NCBI GenBank assembly: GCA_013115135.1
Contig: JABANP010000124.1
Span: 61,230-125,229, forward strand
Origin: Perkinsus olseni
Taxonomy: Eukaryota > Perkinsozoa > Perkinsida > Perkinsidae
DNA: 64,000 nucleotides
Direction of reading: 5' to 3'
Under the pieces are notes generated by a model that saw only the letters and a program-made list of their open reading frames with translations, ran no database searches and was not told the origin of the DNA. This document shows positions 14,101 through 23,156 of this stretch, in pieces (positions within the stretch are counted from its first letter, which is position 1; each line of letters opens with the position of its first letter). The position numbers were made by a program, and so were the translations under genes.

Positions 14101-17100
14101 CATGCCTAATGATCCACGACCCGTCGTGAAATTTTCCCGAACCCACCTCCGCTCCGCCTGAAGATCCCTCGCAGCTTCAATCCTGTAAGTGGTGTCCACC
14201 ACACTAAAGGGAAATGTCGTACCATCCCTTTCGCTATCCAAGTCCAGCAGCTGCTGATATCGCCAAGGACACAATATCGGCTCGTCCAGAACCACCCTCC
14301 TCGCCGGATTCGAGCCACACGTGAGCGCGTGCGGTCTGCCGAACCCGGCCGCGCTGCAGCCTTCATCGCAACTCATCAGCTGCGGGCCTATAGGGCACTC
14401 GAGACTCATCACGATCGCCTCCCGGAGAGGGTCAATAGCGGGGTTGGTCGCCTCGGCGAAGAGCTGCTGCATGTAGTAGAAGGAAGACAACGGCAGTCGA
14501 GAGAGGCAGGCAAGGGGAGCGTCGTGGCCCATGGAACCTGATATGATGGCATCGTTCTACCAACCACAATATTCATCAAATATTGTGCTCAAGAGCTTAC
14601 CAAGTATTCACCAAATGCTGCGTGATAGTACTACAATCGAAACCATTACAAGCTTGAATATCATGCTGATAGGAGTTCATTGATAAAATAAAAAAACGAT
14701 CCTCCCGTTCACTTTTACGCGTAAAATGTGCTTCCAGAATCGATTCTGAGTCCCAAAACTCGCTCACTAAACGACCCTTAGAACTTGGTTTACTAATATA
14801 CAGTCCTCCGAAATTACTTGGCACATTTTTCGAGGGACCCTCCGAGATCTCGGCACCCGTTAAGAGTTGTGGTTTGAAATTTTGGGGGACTGGAAGGTGA
14901 GAACACGATTATCCTAATTCATGTGTAGGGCTGTATTATTAGTATCATCATAATCGGTCGAAAGTGATGATGATGGGCCCACTTCGAAAGTGGGTACTGC
15001 TTCACTATACGCTCGAGAATGCACACTTTGAAAGGCCGCCAAGTATCCAGTCAGAACCGCAAGGAATCACTAAGAAGCTGCTTGAAGCAACGGCTCCCCC
15101 AGCCGTAAAATGGGACGGAAATTCCACCGGTACACATACCCATCACGAGCGCAAGTAGCGGTATGAAGCGAACCAACCGAAGATCGAAAAACGCACAGCT
15201 GTCAGGCAGATATTTCTCGGCACACTGATCACGAGGCGAAGTAGCGCTACGGAGAGCGAAACAGAACTCACCCAGTGGCTCCTGGCCAACCCTAGCCATC
15301 GGGCTCAGGATCATATCCAGCATCTCCGCGAAGTAGCCGTGCATGACCAACTGCTCCGTCACAGCCGTCTCCGGCACGTCGAGGATCTCCAACGTAATTG
15401 GTATGCCCTAAACGAATGCGACAAGAATCGTCCGAACCCGATTCGCTCAGGACCACCAGCTGCGCTCGTTGCGCCATCTCGTCTGACGAGGGACAGAGAA
15501 TCCCAGGAGACATCACAGTGCATTCGCATGGAACTCGGCGGCGACTTTTCAAGACGGCAAACTTCACCGGGCACTGCTCGACGTATAAAATGGCTTCTCA
15601 ATCTTCCGATCATGCTGGCATTTCTCGTGAGTAAATTCAACAAGGGGGAAGATCCCTCCAGTATGAGATTTTAACGCACTCGTTTCGAGCCAACCGCTCG
15701 CCCATGGGAGACGCACCTTCTTTGCCTTCCCTCTGGGAGAGCCAAACAAATCATCGTCAACAGTCACCTTCTTGGTTGACTGGGCGTCTATGAAAACAGC
15801 CTGCTCGAGGAACTGTTTGAAGGGAGCGCTGCCGCTGAGGGAATCTTTGATCTCGGAGTCCAGAATAACCCGACCTGACCGAAGACGGGATGCTCAGCCA
15901 ATTCACGCGGGTTGAAGGGAAAACTTTATCACTACCAGTCGCCGGTGTCCTACTAACTCACAAGAAAGGGTTACGCTATCGACTACTACAACAATAACAA
16001 CAAAAAACCGAAGAATGTTTCCTGTTCTGTTTATCGAAAGTGCATGGCCGCATGATGGGCGAGCTCCCGAGTTCGGAACTACAGCTCACCCAATCAAAGA
16101 GATGGTGGTAAGCGCTACAAAAAATGCGAAAAATTCCATCGATATGATTTTTTCAGAGGAATTAAGGGCATGCCAAGCGTCACGCGCCACGAAATTACCA
16201 GCAAGAACTCACCCTGTTTGGTATCAACCAGTATCATCCTGCCCGGGCCAAGACGGCCCTTCTGCACGACTTCCGCTGAATCGACATCAACTACTCCGAC
16301 TTCGGACGAAAGGACGAAGAGGCCGTCCTTGGTGATCATAAACCTGACCATCACTATCGGAAAGAATTGGAAACACGATAGCTGAGGACTTCCACGCAGG
16401 CGAAGTAACAGCTCCGGATTCAGGAAAAACAATCTTCGGCCGTACCATCGGCTCGCGTTACCCAGGAATGACGGTAGTGACCGTTGCGCTACATCGCACT
16501 CCCTCACGTATTCAGATTTTCCGTAGATGTAGCCTACATCGATCGTCTTGTGCATGCGTGCAAAGATGATCCCTTTATTACAATCATCGGAATTCGTACA
16601 GGTTTATCAATATAGGTTCTATATTATTATTCGTAATGCAGTGGATTACATTATATACTGACCAATATATTCTATATTATAGAATACGGTTATCATAATG
16701 ATATATGATAAGTTATACATAATAACGCCCGTAAGCAACAGAAGGGCGACCATTTGCGCGAGAGACGTTGGAGTTCGCGAGGGACGTCATTCAGCCAGCT
16801 GAGAGTTTTCCCACCTGCTAGGTCTGAGGCCGTTCCTATCAAGTGTGGCGCCAAGAACATCGCCGTCCGTAAAGGCCAGCATGGCCGGGCCGTCCCAAGG
16901 CTCGCTCAAGCAGGACAGATACCTGAGAAAAATAATCAAAGAAGCGGGGTTTGCGCAGACACACTGGGGTTCAGAATTGAATCTTCTGATTGAAAAATGG
17001 TAAAAAGTTGGGTTACGAGTAATAAGCAACCGTCCGAAGGAGAGAAACGCCAAAACAGGAGGAGCCCAAGCAGGTCTGACGCAGCCTCGATAATTCTATT

Positions 17101-20100
17101 ACGGTGGCAGTCAAGGAGTCACTATCAACCTCGGTCAAGCGCGGCCGGGAAGGATGATACTGATTCACACCAAACATGATGAGCTCCTGCTGGTATTTTC
17201 GTGGCGCGTGACGCAGTCGTAGTGACGATTTTATCCACATTTTGAATGACGCATCAGAAGGAGTCTCCTACCTGTACATCGCCTTCTGCTCCTCGTTCAT
17301 CGTAGGGTTGCCCCGCCAGGCCTCTCTGACCAGCAGCATCATAGCCATCGGGCACGGGCCAACCACAGATGATGCTCAGCTGCTCGAACAGGTTGTCGAC
17401 CGTAGCCGAGTCGGAACCGATGCCTGAAAACCGCGCGCCACGAAATTCATCGGTCGATCCTCCTGTGTAATAAATCAATCCCGAAACTCAGAATCGATTC
17501 TGAAATTCATTTCAGAATTAGTGAACACTCCCAACAAGTACAATTCTGATGCTGGGAACCGGGGAAGCAGCGGCAGCGGGTGGCTATGTAGGAGTCCCGG
17601 GTTCAATCCCAGCACCCTGCATTTTACCAATAATAAACCAACTCACCTTCGTCGACCGGTGATAGAATCCTCCGAATGACATTTCTTCTGAGCTTCAGAC
17701 ATCCCGCTTGGAAGGATCGGCTGAAAAGATACTATAATGAACTCCGTCACTGCGCCACGAAATTCCCTACCCGTGGAACTAAGTACTACGAGTAGATCAT
17801 CAAATAAATTAAACCCGAGAATTCCACGACCACGATCAGAAAATGCAGTCGGGTTGAGATTAATTTTCCAAACCAGAATAAGTTTGCCGCTCGATCGCCC
17901 GACAGAGATGACCAGATCGGTGAAAATCAATCTCACCTGCAACAGGCTAGTCAAGCCGCCCTCACGACTCCTCAAGGCCTGCTTGTTGCCACTCAAAGTG
18001 TTGATCTCACCGTTATGGCACAGCCTTCGAAAAGGCTGGCTCCTCGACCATGACGGAAGGTGTTGGTACTGAACGACAACATGAGCATGAGGCCCGTGGG
18101 TAGCGAGCTCAATTCAGCCGCACTGCCACAGCCGACCCCGGTACACTACGATGAGACGCCACTAAGGACGACACTCCGCTACCGCGACACGATGACCGTG
18201 TTATGAGAATCTCCATCGGAAATCAATAGCGTGGTCTAGGCCTACTCTCTCCCCGTGGAAATATTCGGAAGAGACGTCGAGTTGCTGTGCCATTCATCAA
18301 CCTTGTCCAAGCACAGTCCCAGACCCGTCCTACCTGAACCTCGAGTGGACCATGGCGAGATGCGTCGCAAAGGCTGGGGTCGTTCAAATCCTTGTAGTAC
18401 TCGAAGAGCTGGGCGCACGTCAGTTGACCTACTCGAGAACTGCGTTCGCAGGACAACGAGCGTTGATCGTGAATAAACAGTGCCTCGAGTTCGCTTGAAT
18501 TCGTCGTGGCTTCGCGACGAGAAAACCCTCATCACCATCAACACCACAACACCAGGGCATTATCATCATCAACCCCTCAGTTCCTCTGACGTCTTCCAAC
18601 CACTGATGTCAAGACCGTATTTTCACACGGGTACACGCGGCAGAAAAATCCCGCATGTAGAGACCCGGAGCCCTTGCCAGGCGCTCTCCTGCGAACTGGG
18701 CATCCGCCTTCGATAATGACCGAGTTTAACCTCAATCTATCACTCGAAGATTTAGCGCTCCCAGACCGCGACGGGCCCGCTGTCATCACCTTTATATGTC
18801 ACCGTCTTCGAGCTCAGTGAGCAGATGAACATCTCGGTCTTCTCTCTCGACCCAGCGGCCTTCCTCAGCAGATAGAGGAGGTACTCCAAAGGAAGCCTCT
18901 CGCTAAACCTCCAAGCTCAACGACCCTCTCGCACGACGCCTCCTTTCGCCTGAGGACCCATAAAAACTGTTCTACGTGCCGCCGGGGTGACACTTCACAG
19001 TCCGCAAAGTCTCAAGAAGTGAGCTTAGTTACCTTCGTATCGCTTTCCTGTTCTATTCGAAGTCGGTTTCAGCTTGCTCCGTTTCATGGCAGTCACACCT
19101 CCGCCACGAGACGCAGCCGATAGGTACCTCTCGTCATCCTGAACAAGACGCATGACATATATTCTGAAGCCTCGTTGCCATCGCCCTGCTGGCCCAATGG
19201 ATAAGGCGCCACCCTCCTAAGGTGGAGATTCCGGGTTCGATCCCCGGGTAGGGTATTTCACCAATAATCACCCTCAGCGTCACTCCTAGTTACTCATGCA
19301 TATCCCCAATCGAGCAGCAATCGATAGGAAGGCACAACCCACCTCTGTCACCACCCGCCCCTCAGTTTCGCTCCCTCCTTCCAAATTCTCCTCACCATTC
19401 GCTCGGCCCACAAAAACCTAATCACAGTCGAATACCCAATTCCCTCCAGCCTTCCCGTCTCACCTGAGCTATGAAGGGCTCAGAGCCCCTCGACGCCGGT
19501 CCAAGTATACCACTTCGCACCTCCAACGGCCACCTCCATCCGAGCACACGAAGGCCAAAACGCCCAGCCAGGCGGTCAAATCTCTGACAGGAAGATTAGC
19601 GAGAGCAAACCCAACGCAAGCTCACCGCAGTGCAATCGAGTCGTCTATTCTCCTCCTGTGGTAGAAAGACATTCCCCACGCCGTACTCGCCATTTGGAGG
19701 CAACGCAGCGCCTTCAGGCAGAAACGTATGGGACAGCTGCCGGTAGTAGGAATCGGGTATTCCTAAATGGAAAATTTTTAGACAAGTACCCAAGATCGAT
19801 ACCGGAGCAAAAAGTTCTTAGGTCAAAAATGAAAAAGATGCTACGCGGAAATTGACCCTTTTTTCGAAGGGCAGAGCGTCACACTGAACTCTGTGGTAAT
19901 TCTTGACACCTATAATTCCAGGGGGTCAGCCGATAGAAGCTTTCCCTGTGCATGGTACAATCGCCGCGTCTCTCAGCGTAAAGGGCGCCAGCTGCGGGGG
20001 CGAGTACGAAGCACGAACCCCACCTATCAAAATTCCAGCGCCATCACCATCCCTCGGGTCGCTCATGAGGCCTCCTCTATGGCTCATCCGGCAAAGCATC

Positions 20101-20419
20101 TCCCTCGCGTCGTCCATTATCTTCCGACAAGGCACACCATTGATGTCCATCACAACGCCAACACCGCAGGAATCCTTCTCGAGACTGGGGTCGTAACTGA
20201 GCCGAAATTCACGGTCAGCCTTTCCGCTACATCACGCCAATGACTCCGCAGAGTTTCTGAGTTCTCGGCCTTCGCCACGACTCATAACTGCGGTTATCAT
20301 CACAGAGCAGTGCGCTGAGCGCACAGCCCGACTCACAGTCCCTGCTTGGGTGGAATCTTTTCCCACTCCGGTTGAGGTTCGGCCTCCTCGAAAGGCTTCT
20401 GGTTGGTGCGAGCGTCCAT
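194..20419 (-). CDS. GLT1: Glutamate synthase (NAD(P)H), large multi-exon gene
   Basis: The gene encodes the fused GltB-GltD type enzyme that makes two glutamates from glutamine and 2-oxoglutarate with NAD(P)H. Exons in family order run down the minus strand for 20 kb. Well-bounded exons are 20419-20337, 20196-20024, 19762-19626, 19583-19464, 18428-18334, 18068-17937, 17720-17647, 17423-17272, 16922-16815, 16343-16213 and 15874-15717; about 30 more are visible. The start ATG at 20419 gives 28 residues in exon 1, then exon 2 with KDSCGVG, whose Cys is the Ntn nucleophile after propeptide removal. The stop at 196-194 is the best-fitting end but the last exon is inferred. Introns range from 42 nt to several hundred and house tRNA genes and short repeats. 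At least five frame breaks are visible and described separately. Identity is certain; some exon edges are not. Confidence 0.93.
1843..1890 (-). other. 48-nt GLT1 intron carrying a tRNA 3' end
   Basis: The intron starts GTGAGG directly after the codons for YAHEE and ends CTTTAG before the codons for VQAVNSRDP, so reading frame is kept across it. Its interior is a perfect T-arm (CCGGTTCGAATCCCGG) followed by a GGGGCA acceptor-like end. No full tRNA can be folded around it. It looks like a tRNA 3' fragment that now serves as intron body. Confidence 0.75.
2580..2626 (-). repeat. 47-nt intron with introner-like core, sense
   Basis: The GLT1 intron begins GTGAGC and ends GATCAG, immediately before the codons for [11 protein letters not shown]. 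The core at 2594-2611 reads AATTTCGTGGCGCGTGAC on the coding (minus) strand. Confidence 0.8.
4216..4262 (-). repeat. 47-nt intron with introner-like core, reversed
   Basis: The GLT1 intron begins GTGGGA after the codons for HPMPPL and ends GGTCAG before those for KTVAIVGSG. The core (4230-4247) is in the opposite orientation to the gene, yet the intron has exactly the same length as that at 2580-2626. Branch-like CTAAT lies near the 3' end. Confidence 0.8.
5155..5175 (-). pseudogene. tRNA T-arm fragment in GLT1 intron
   Basis: On the minus strand the intron before the [11 protein letters not shown] exon contains GTAGGTTCGAATCCTGGC and then two T-runs. No 5' half is seen. Confidence 0.55.
5700..15400 (-). 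CDS. GLT1: GLT1 part 2: central and FMN/3Fe-4S synthase domain, beta-helix
   Basis: This stretch carries the central domain, the FMN-binding barrel and the C-terminal beta-helix of the alpha part. Recognisable blocks are [97 protein letters not shown] then [110 protein letters not shown] and [15 protein letters not shown]. The 3Fe-4S motif cysteines (Cys-x5-Cys-x4-Cys) are present, but a one-base insertion falls at the first Cys codon (about 10716). A second shift lies near 12380. Several introns here contain tRNA genes. Confidence 0.88.
7117..7249 (-). repeat. GLT1 intron with introner-like core
   Basis: This 133-nt intron separates the exon ending ANSIERFTK from the exon starting [13 protein letters not shown], a contiguous family block. 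The core copy at 7135-7152 reads GTCGCGCGCCACTAAATT on the plus strand, with two differences from the consensus, and is close to the 3' splice site. Confidence 0.75.
8212..8284 (+). tRNA. trnR-UCU: tRNA-Arg(UCU)
   Basis: A complete 73-nt cloverleaf can be folded: acceptor GCTCCGG with CTGGAGT, D-arm GCTC/GAGC, anticodon stem TTGGA/TCCAA around loop CTTCTAA (anticodon TCT), T-arm GCGGG TTCGAGT CCCGC. It lies inside a GLT1 intron, antisense to GLT1. No CCA is encoded, as normal for eukaryotes. Confidence 0.95.
8881..8960 (-). pseudogene. Decayed tRNA-Ser, array unit 1
   Basis: The unit aligns with the intact tRNA-Ser genes that follow but has many changes in the T-arm and the anticodon loop. 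It is about 148 bp upstream of the next unit. Confidence 0.8.
9026..9107 (-). tRNA. trnS-AGA: tRNA-Ser(AGA), array unit 2
   Basis: The long-variable-arm tRNA has GACAGCG/CGCTGTC acceptor, anticodon loop CTAGAAA (AGA), variable stem and T-arm GCAGG TTCGAAT CCTGC. It is transcribed in the GLT1 direction within a GLT1 intron. Confidence 0.94.
9174..9255 (-). tRNA. trnS-AGA: tRNA-Ser(AGA), array unit 3
   Basis: It is nearly identical to unit 2 and 148 bp away. The spacer is also conserved (GATGGCCAGTGCGC and ACTCCGTGAACAAC blocks), showing tandem duplication of gene plus flank. Confidence 0.94.
9314..9380 (-). pseudogene. Decayed tRNA-Ser, array unit 4
   Basis: Only scattered tRNA-Ser similarity remains (TTGCGCGAACAG and CTACCTTTCTAA), in the expected position about 140 bp after unit 3. 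Confidence 0.6.
10381..10409. repeat. 29-bp odd palindrome
   Basis: Perfect 14-bp arms (GGTCGAGATGGTAC and its complement) flank a single C at 10395, in a GLT1 intron. Confidence 0.9.
11264..11336 (+). tRNA. trnR-CCU: tRNA-Arg(CCU) copy 1
   Basis: The 73-nt tRNA has anticodon loop CTCCTAA between CCACC and GGTGG, T-arm CCGGG TTCGATC CCCGG and paired acceptor GCCCTGC/GTAGGGT, followed by TTTT. It lies in a GLT1 intron between the exons carrying [13 protein letters not shown] and [13 protein letters not shown], antisense to the gene. Confidence 0.95.
11796..11860 (-). repeat. 65-nt GLT1 intron with introner-like core, reversed
   Basis: The intron begins GTACTC right after the codons for GEGGEDEAR and ends TTTCAG before those for [10 protein letters not shown]. 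An exact core lies at 11833-11850, antisense to the gene. Confidence 0.78.
12509..12526 (+). repeat. Diverged introner-like core
   Basis: AATTACGTGGCGAGTGAC differs at two positions from the consensus core and lies in a GLT1 intron just upstream of the exon carrying the [16 protein letters not shown] block. Confidence 0.55.
12974..13046 (+). tRNA. trnR-CCU: tRNA-Arg(CCU) copy 2
   Basis: It matches copy 1 except for the last acceptor base (GTAGGGG), which loses the first base pair, and it is followed by a TTTTT stop. It lies in the GLT1 intron just upstream of the exon starting [12 protein letters not shown], antisense. Confidence 0.92.
14063..14090 (+). pseudogene. tRNA T-arm fragment in GLT1 intron
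   Basis: GGTCGCGGGTTCGATACCGGC resembles a B-box and T-arm, antisense to GLT1, without a matching 5' half. Confidence 0.5.
15717..20419 (-). CDS. GLT1: GLT1 part 1: class II glutamine amidotransferase domain
   Basis: This stretch holds the ammonia-releasing Ntn domain. Visible blocks in order are [117 protein letters not shown] with [11 protein letters not shown], and [11 protein letters not shown]. All are hallmarks of glutamate synthase. The conserved HSRFSTNTFPSW block is encoded but straddles two opposite one-base shifts (near 18381 and 18051), so the straight reading replaces it with unrelated residues. Another extra base near 17345 breaks the MMLLVREAW block. The exon at 19138-19033 is tentative because it matches the family poorly. 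Confidence 0.88.
16179..16196 (-). repeat. Introner-like core in GLT1 intron
   Basis: An exact core lies about 16 nt inside the intron that begins GTGAGT at 16212, right after the codons for ILVDTKQ. It is in sense orientation with the gene. Confidence 0.78.
16565..16735. other. AT-rich block in GLT1 intron
   Basis: A run of TA-rich sequence with repeated TATATTATTA/ATAGAATA motifs; no gene or tRNA is seen in it. Confidence 0.7.
17195..17212 (+). repeat. Introner-like core in GLT1 intron
   Basis: ATTTTCGTGGCGCGTGAC (one mismatch) lies in the intron between exons 17423-17272 and 16922-16815, antisense to the gene. Confidence 0.7.
17431..17447 (-). repeat. Introner-like core at a GLT1 3' splice site
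   Basis: The core is the GCGCGCCACGAAATT variant and runs almost into the acceptor TTTTCAG of the exon starting at 17423 (GSDSATVDN). Confidence 0.72.
17592..17620 (+). pseudogene. tRNA T-arm fragment in GLT1 intron
   Basis: GTCCCGGGTTCAATCCCAGC is followed by a TTTT run; the upstream sequence does not fold into the rest of a tRNA. Confidence 0.5.
17746..17764 (-). repeat. Introner-like core in GLT1 intron
   Basis: GTCACTGCGCCACGAAATT, with a small change in the middle, lies in the intron between exons 18068-17937 and 17720-17647. Confidence 0.65.
19183..19255 (+). tRNA. trnR-CCU: tRNA-Arg(CCU) copy 3
   Basis: The tRNA body matches copy 1. It lies in the GLT1 intron between exon 19583-19464 and the next exon, antisense. 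Flanks outside the tRNA differ from copies 1 and 2, so only the tRNA body is conserved. No T-run of four follows immediately, so terminator strength is doubtful. Confidence 0.92.
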
Positions 20420-23156
20420 TCTGTTGAAAACGAAGTCTCCGATGTAAAACTACAAATGAAGCGTGAACCATCGTGAACCATAATTGGTGTCCACTCGTGA
20501 GCCATCAATGAGAACGATCCAACCGAACTAGACAGGCTTACCGGAAGACCATAACATCGGCGAACAGTTAGACAATTTGGGGCTACTTCTCAGGTGCCCA
20601 CAGAAATTGGCTCTCCAAAGTACGCCTAACGACGAGTTAGGAGTGCATCGAACAATCTGCCTGTGCATGCGTGCAGCTGAGTTGACGTCACAGGTGGTGA
20701 CATCAACCGGTATCTTCTCTCCCGTAATCATCCTGTTCAATCAGTCCACCTGACCAGACTCCCCAGAAATAATTTCGTGGCCCATCAGTCACGATTTGTC
20801 ACAACCCAAGACGAAAATGGTGAAAGGAACATAGACCTAATCGAGCTCCATAGGCTCCTCCCCTTCAGCTTCATCCTCTTCCAGAACCGTGGCCACGAGC
20901 GCGGACGACCCATCCTGAGGAACAAGCACGCTGCACAAATGCCCATGCGGATGAGAATTCTAAAAACTACACATACATCACTTTCGCATTCGAGAGGCAT
21001 ACGTCATATTAACTCGCCAGGATAGACCTAGGCACTCGCCACGTCACCGTGAGATCCACAGGCACCATCATGTGATCAATCGGGCGCGCGCTATTTACAA
21101 AGCGTATTTTGCCAAGGCCTACGTTTTCAGCTCCAGTGGCATGTCGATCCTTGACAGCAGTCACTTCGTTCGTTCCCTTCGCGGGCATCTTCTCCACATG
21201 AGCTCCGTTTGTGCGACATGAGTAAGTAACTGAATAAGAACACGGGAACAGTGACTCGTTGATTGGGAGCCACCATCGAGCCAAGTTTTGACTGCAGTTT
21301 ATGTGTTGTTTCGATAATACTAGGCGTAGTCTAGTAGTCTAAAACAACGAGTTTCCCTCGACCAAAAACGTAAATTAACACTGTGAGATTGACGACGAGG
21401 GAACAACTGTTTTACAGTAATGCTTAGTGGCCCGAAGGCGCGCCGTTAGGCATTGCTGAAACTCAACACTCAACAGACTTGCACCCACTTACACACTCAA
21501 CAGTGCTGAACGGTGTCAACAGCCAGTGCGGGAGATTTGCAGCAACACGCCGTGCTGTTGGGATAGGGCATACAGTAGCACAGCGAGCGGCCATGGATCC
21601 CTTCAGGATCCTCATGTCTCGAAACACTCTAGGTTTCGATTGAGATGCTCATGCTCAGCCTTCAGATGATCAACAATCATTCATTCTTTTTCCAAGTGGT
21701 GTACCGCGAAGCACCCAAACGCATCGCCAACCCCAGTCGCTCAACTTCCTGTATGCCGCCCACGCCTCTTCGTACTTGGCCTCGACAACCACTTGGGCTC
21801 GTGCAGCCACTGGCATCTGAATAGCTCGCTCATACCGCTCATCACGTCTCAACCGTCTGATAAATCATTGTCAGGTCATGCGTCCCTGGTACGGTTGTTT
21901 TCATCAATCATCTTGAGGTTTCCAACGAAACGTGCTCCGGAATTCCAAGCATAGGCTCTCTTCCGGTGCACTGGTGTACCAGGCAGTTGCTCAACGAGCA
22001 ATGCTCATGCGGCAGGGATATCTTGTGTCTCCCTTCCTATGAAGGGTGGCGCCGCATCAGTTCCCCCAAGGAACGGCTGCGGCAAAATGCATGTGAATCA
22101 ACTGCAGTAGCCCGGGCAGCGGCTGCAGATTCGGCATTGGCAGTAACGTAGGCACCAGCATCGGTCAGCGTCAGTTCGGCATTAGAACCGCGGCGGGTTC
22201 GGCAACCTCAGGAAGGGCGCTGGCATCCTCTCCGTAGACTCCGCACTCTTTCCCGGCCACCGATCCTCAACCCTGTTTCAGGCGCTCCGGGGATGATAAA
22301 CCACGCTCCGCAGAACACTTTCCAATTGATTGCCATACGACAGATCAACACTAGGCTGCAAAGTACCTAGGACGCACCGGCACGACTTCCGTACAAAAGT
22401 AATCGGTGCACTCAAGAATCTCTGGAGGTTTAATCTCATCAACTCCCTCGGCTCATCTCGCGAGGACCCCGCGGTCCACTCGCAGGTCGTCGGAGCTCAT
22501 CAAGGCCGGGCTTGTACCCCACAAATATCTTGGCTCGATCGCAGCTCGGTCGGAGCTGCTTCGATTGGGAGAGCCTATCCCTGTGAATGCCATGAGGGAA
22601 ATTGAATTCCCTCAGGGAACTAACACGGTTCTCCAGCTCAGCAACCACGGATTGGCTGTGACAGCCATGACAGCGGGTAGACAAAGCTTGAGGCGAAAAC
22701 CATCTTCCATACAATTGGTTTCTTGACTTTCAACTATGGGAAACACATTCCCGAAGGATGCAAAAATCGTGTCGGGCGCCACGACACCATTTTCATTAGT
22801 GGAAACGTACAGCCCATCGCATCCATTGCCGGGCCCACGCGTCCGGCAGCTTAAATAGCTCCCAAACCACAGTGCCTTTCCTGCGACTTATACTAGTCTC
22901 AGCGAGGGCTCCGAGGAAGCCCATAGCTTAAGGCTATCAGGATAGTGAGTCCGAGCAGCCACGGATCAGAGGAAAGGACCTAAACTGCTCCCTGATAGGC
23001 ACACCCAGTCTAAGGACGACGCTAGTCGCACCCCCACCTCATGTGGGCCACCTGCGCTGGACAAGTCTATTATCATGCAGCGAAGGTGCACTTCGATTTG
23101 TGGCGCTGGACCAGCGTCGATAGTCGAGCCGCTCGTAGGCCCGCTCACCAGGAAAA
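20420..23156. other. Region between GLT1 and SAE1 without recognised gene
   Basis: Short open frames occur on both strands but none has recognisable motifs or consistent splice signals. TTTTCAACAG directly precedes the GLT1 ATG and could be the acceptor of a 5' UTR intron. A weak introner-like AATTTCGTGGC lies at 20771. Confidence 0.5.

Noticed and set aside
194..20419. GLT1 as a dead pseudogene
   Set aside because: All catalytic blocks and most splice sites are conserved over 20 kb; five one-base shifts, several in homopolymers, are better explained by consensus errors until reads are checked.
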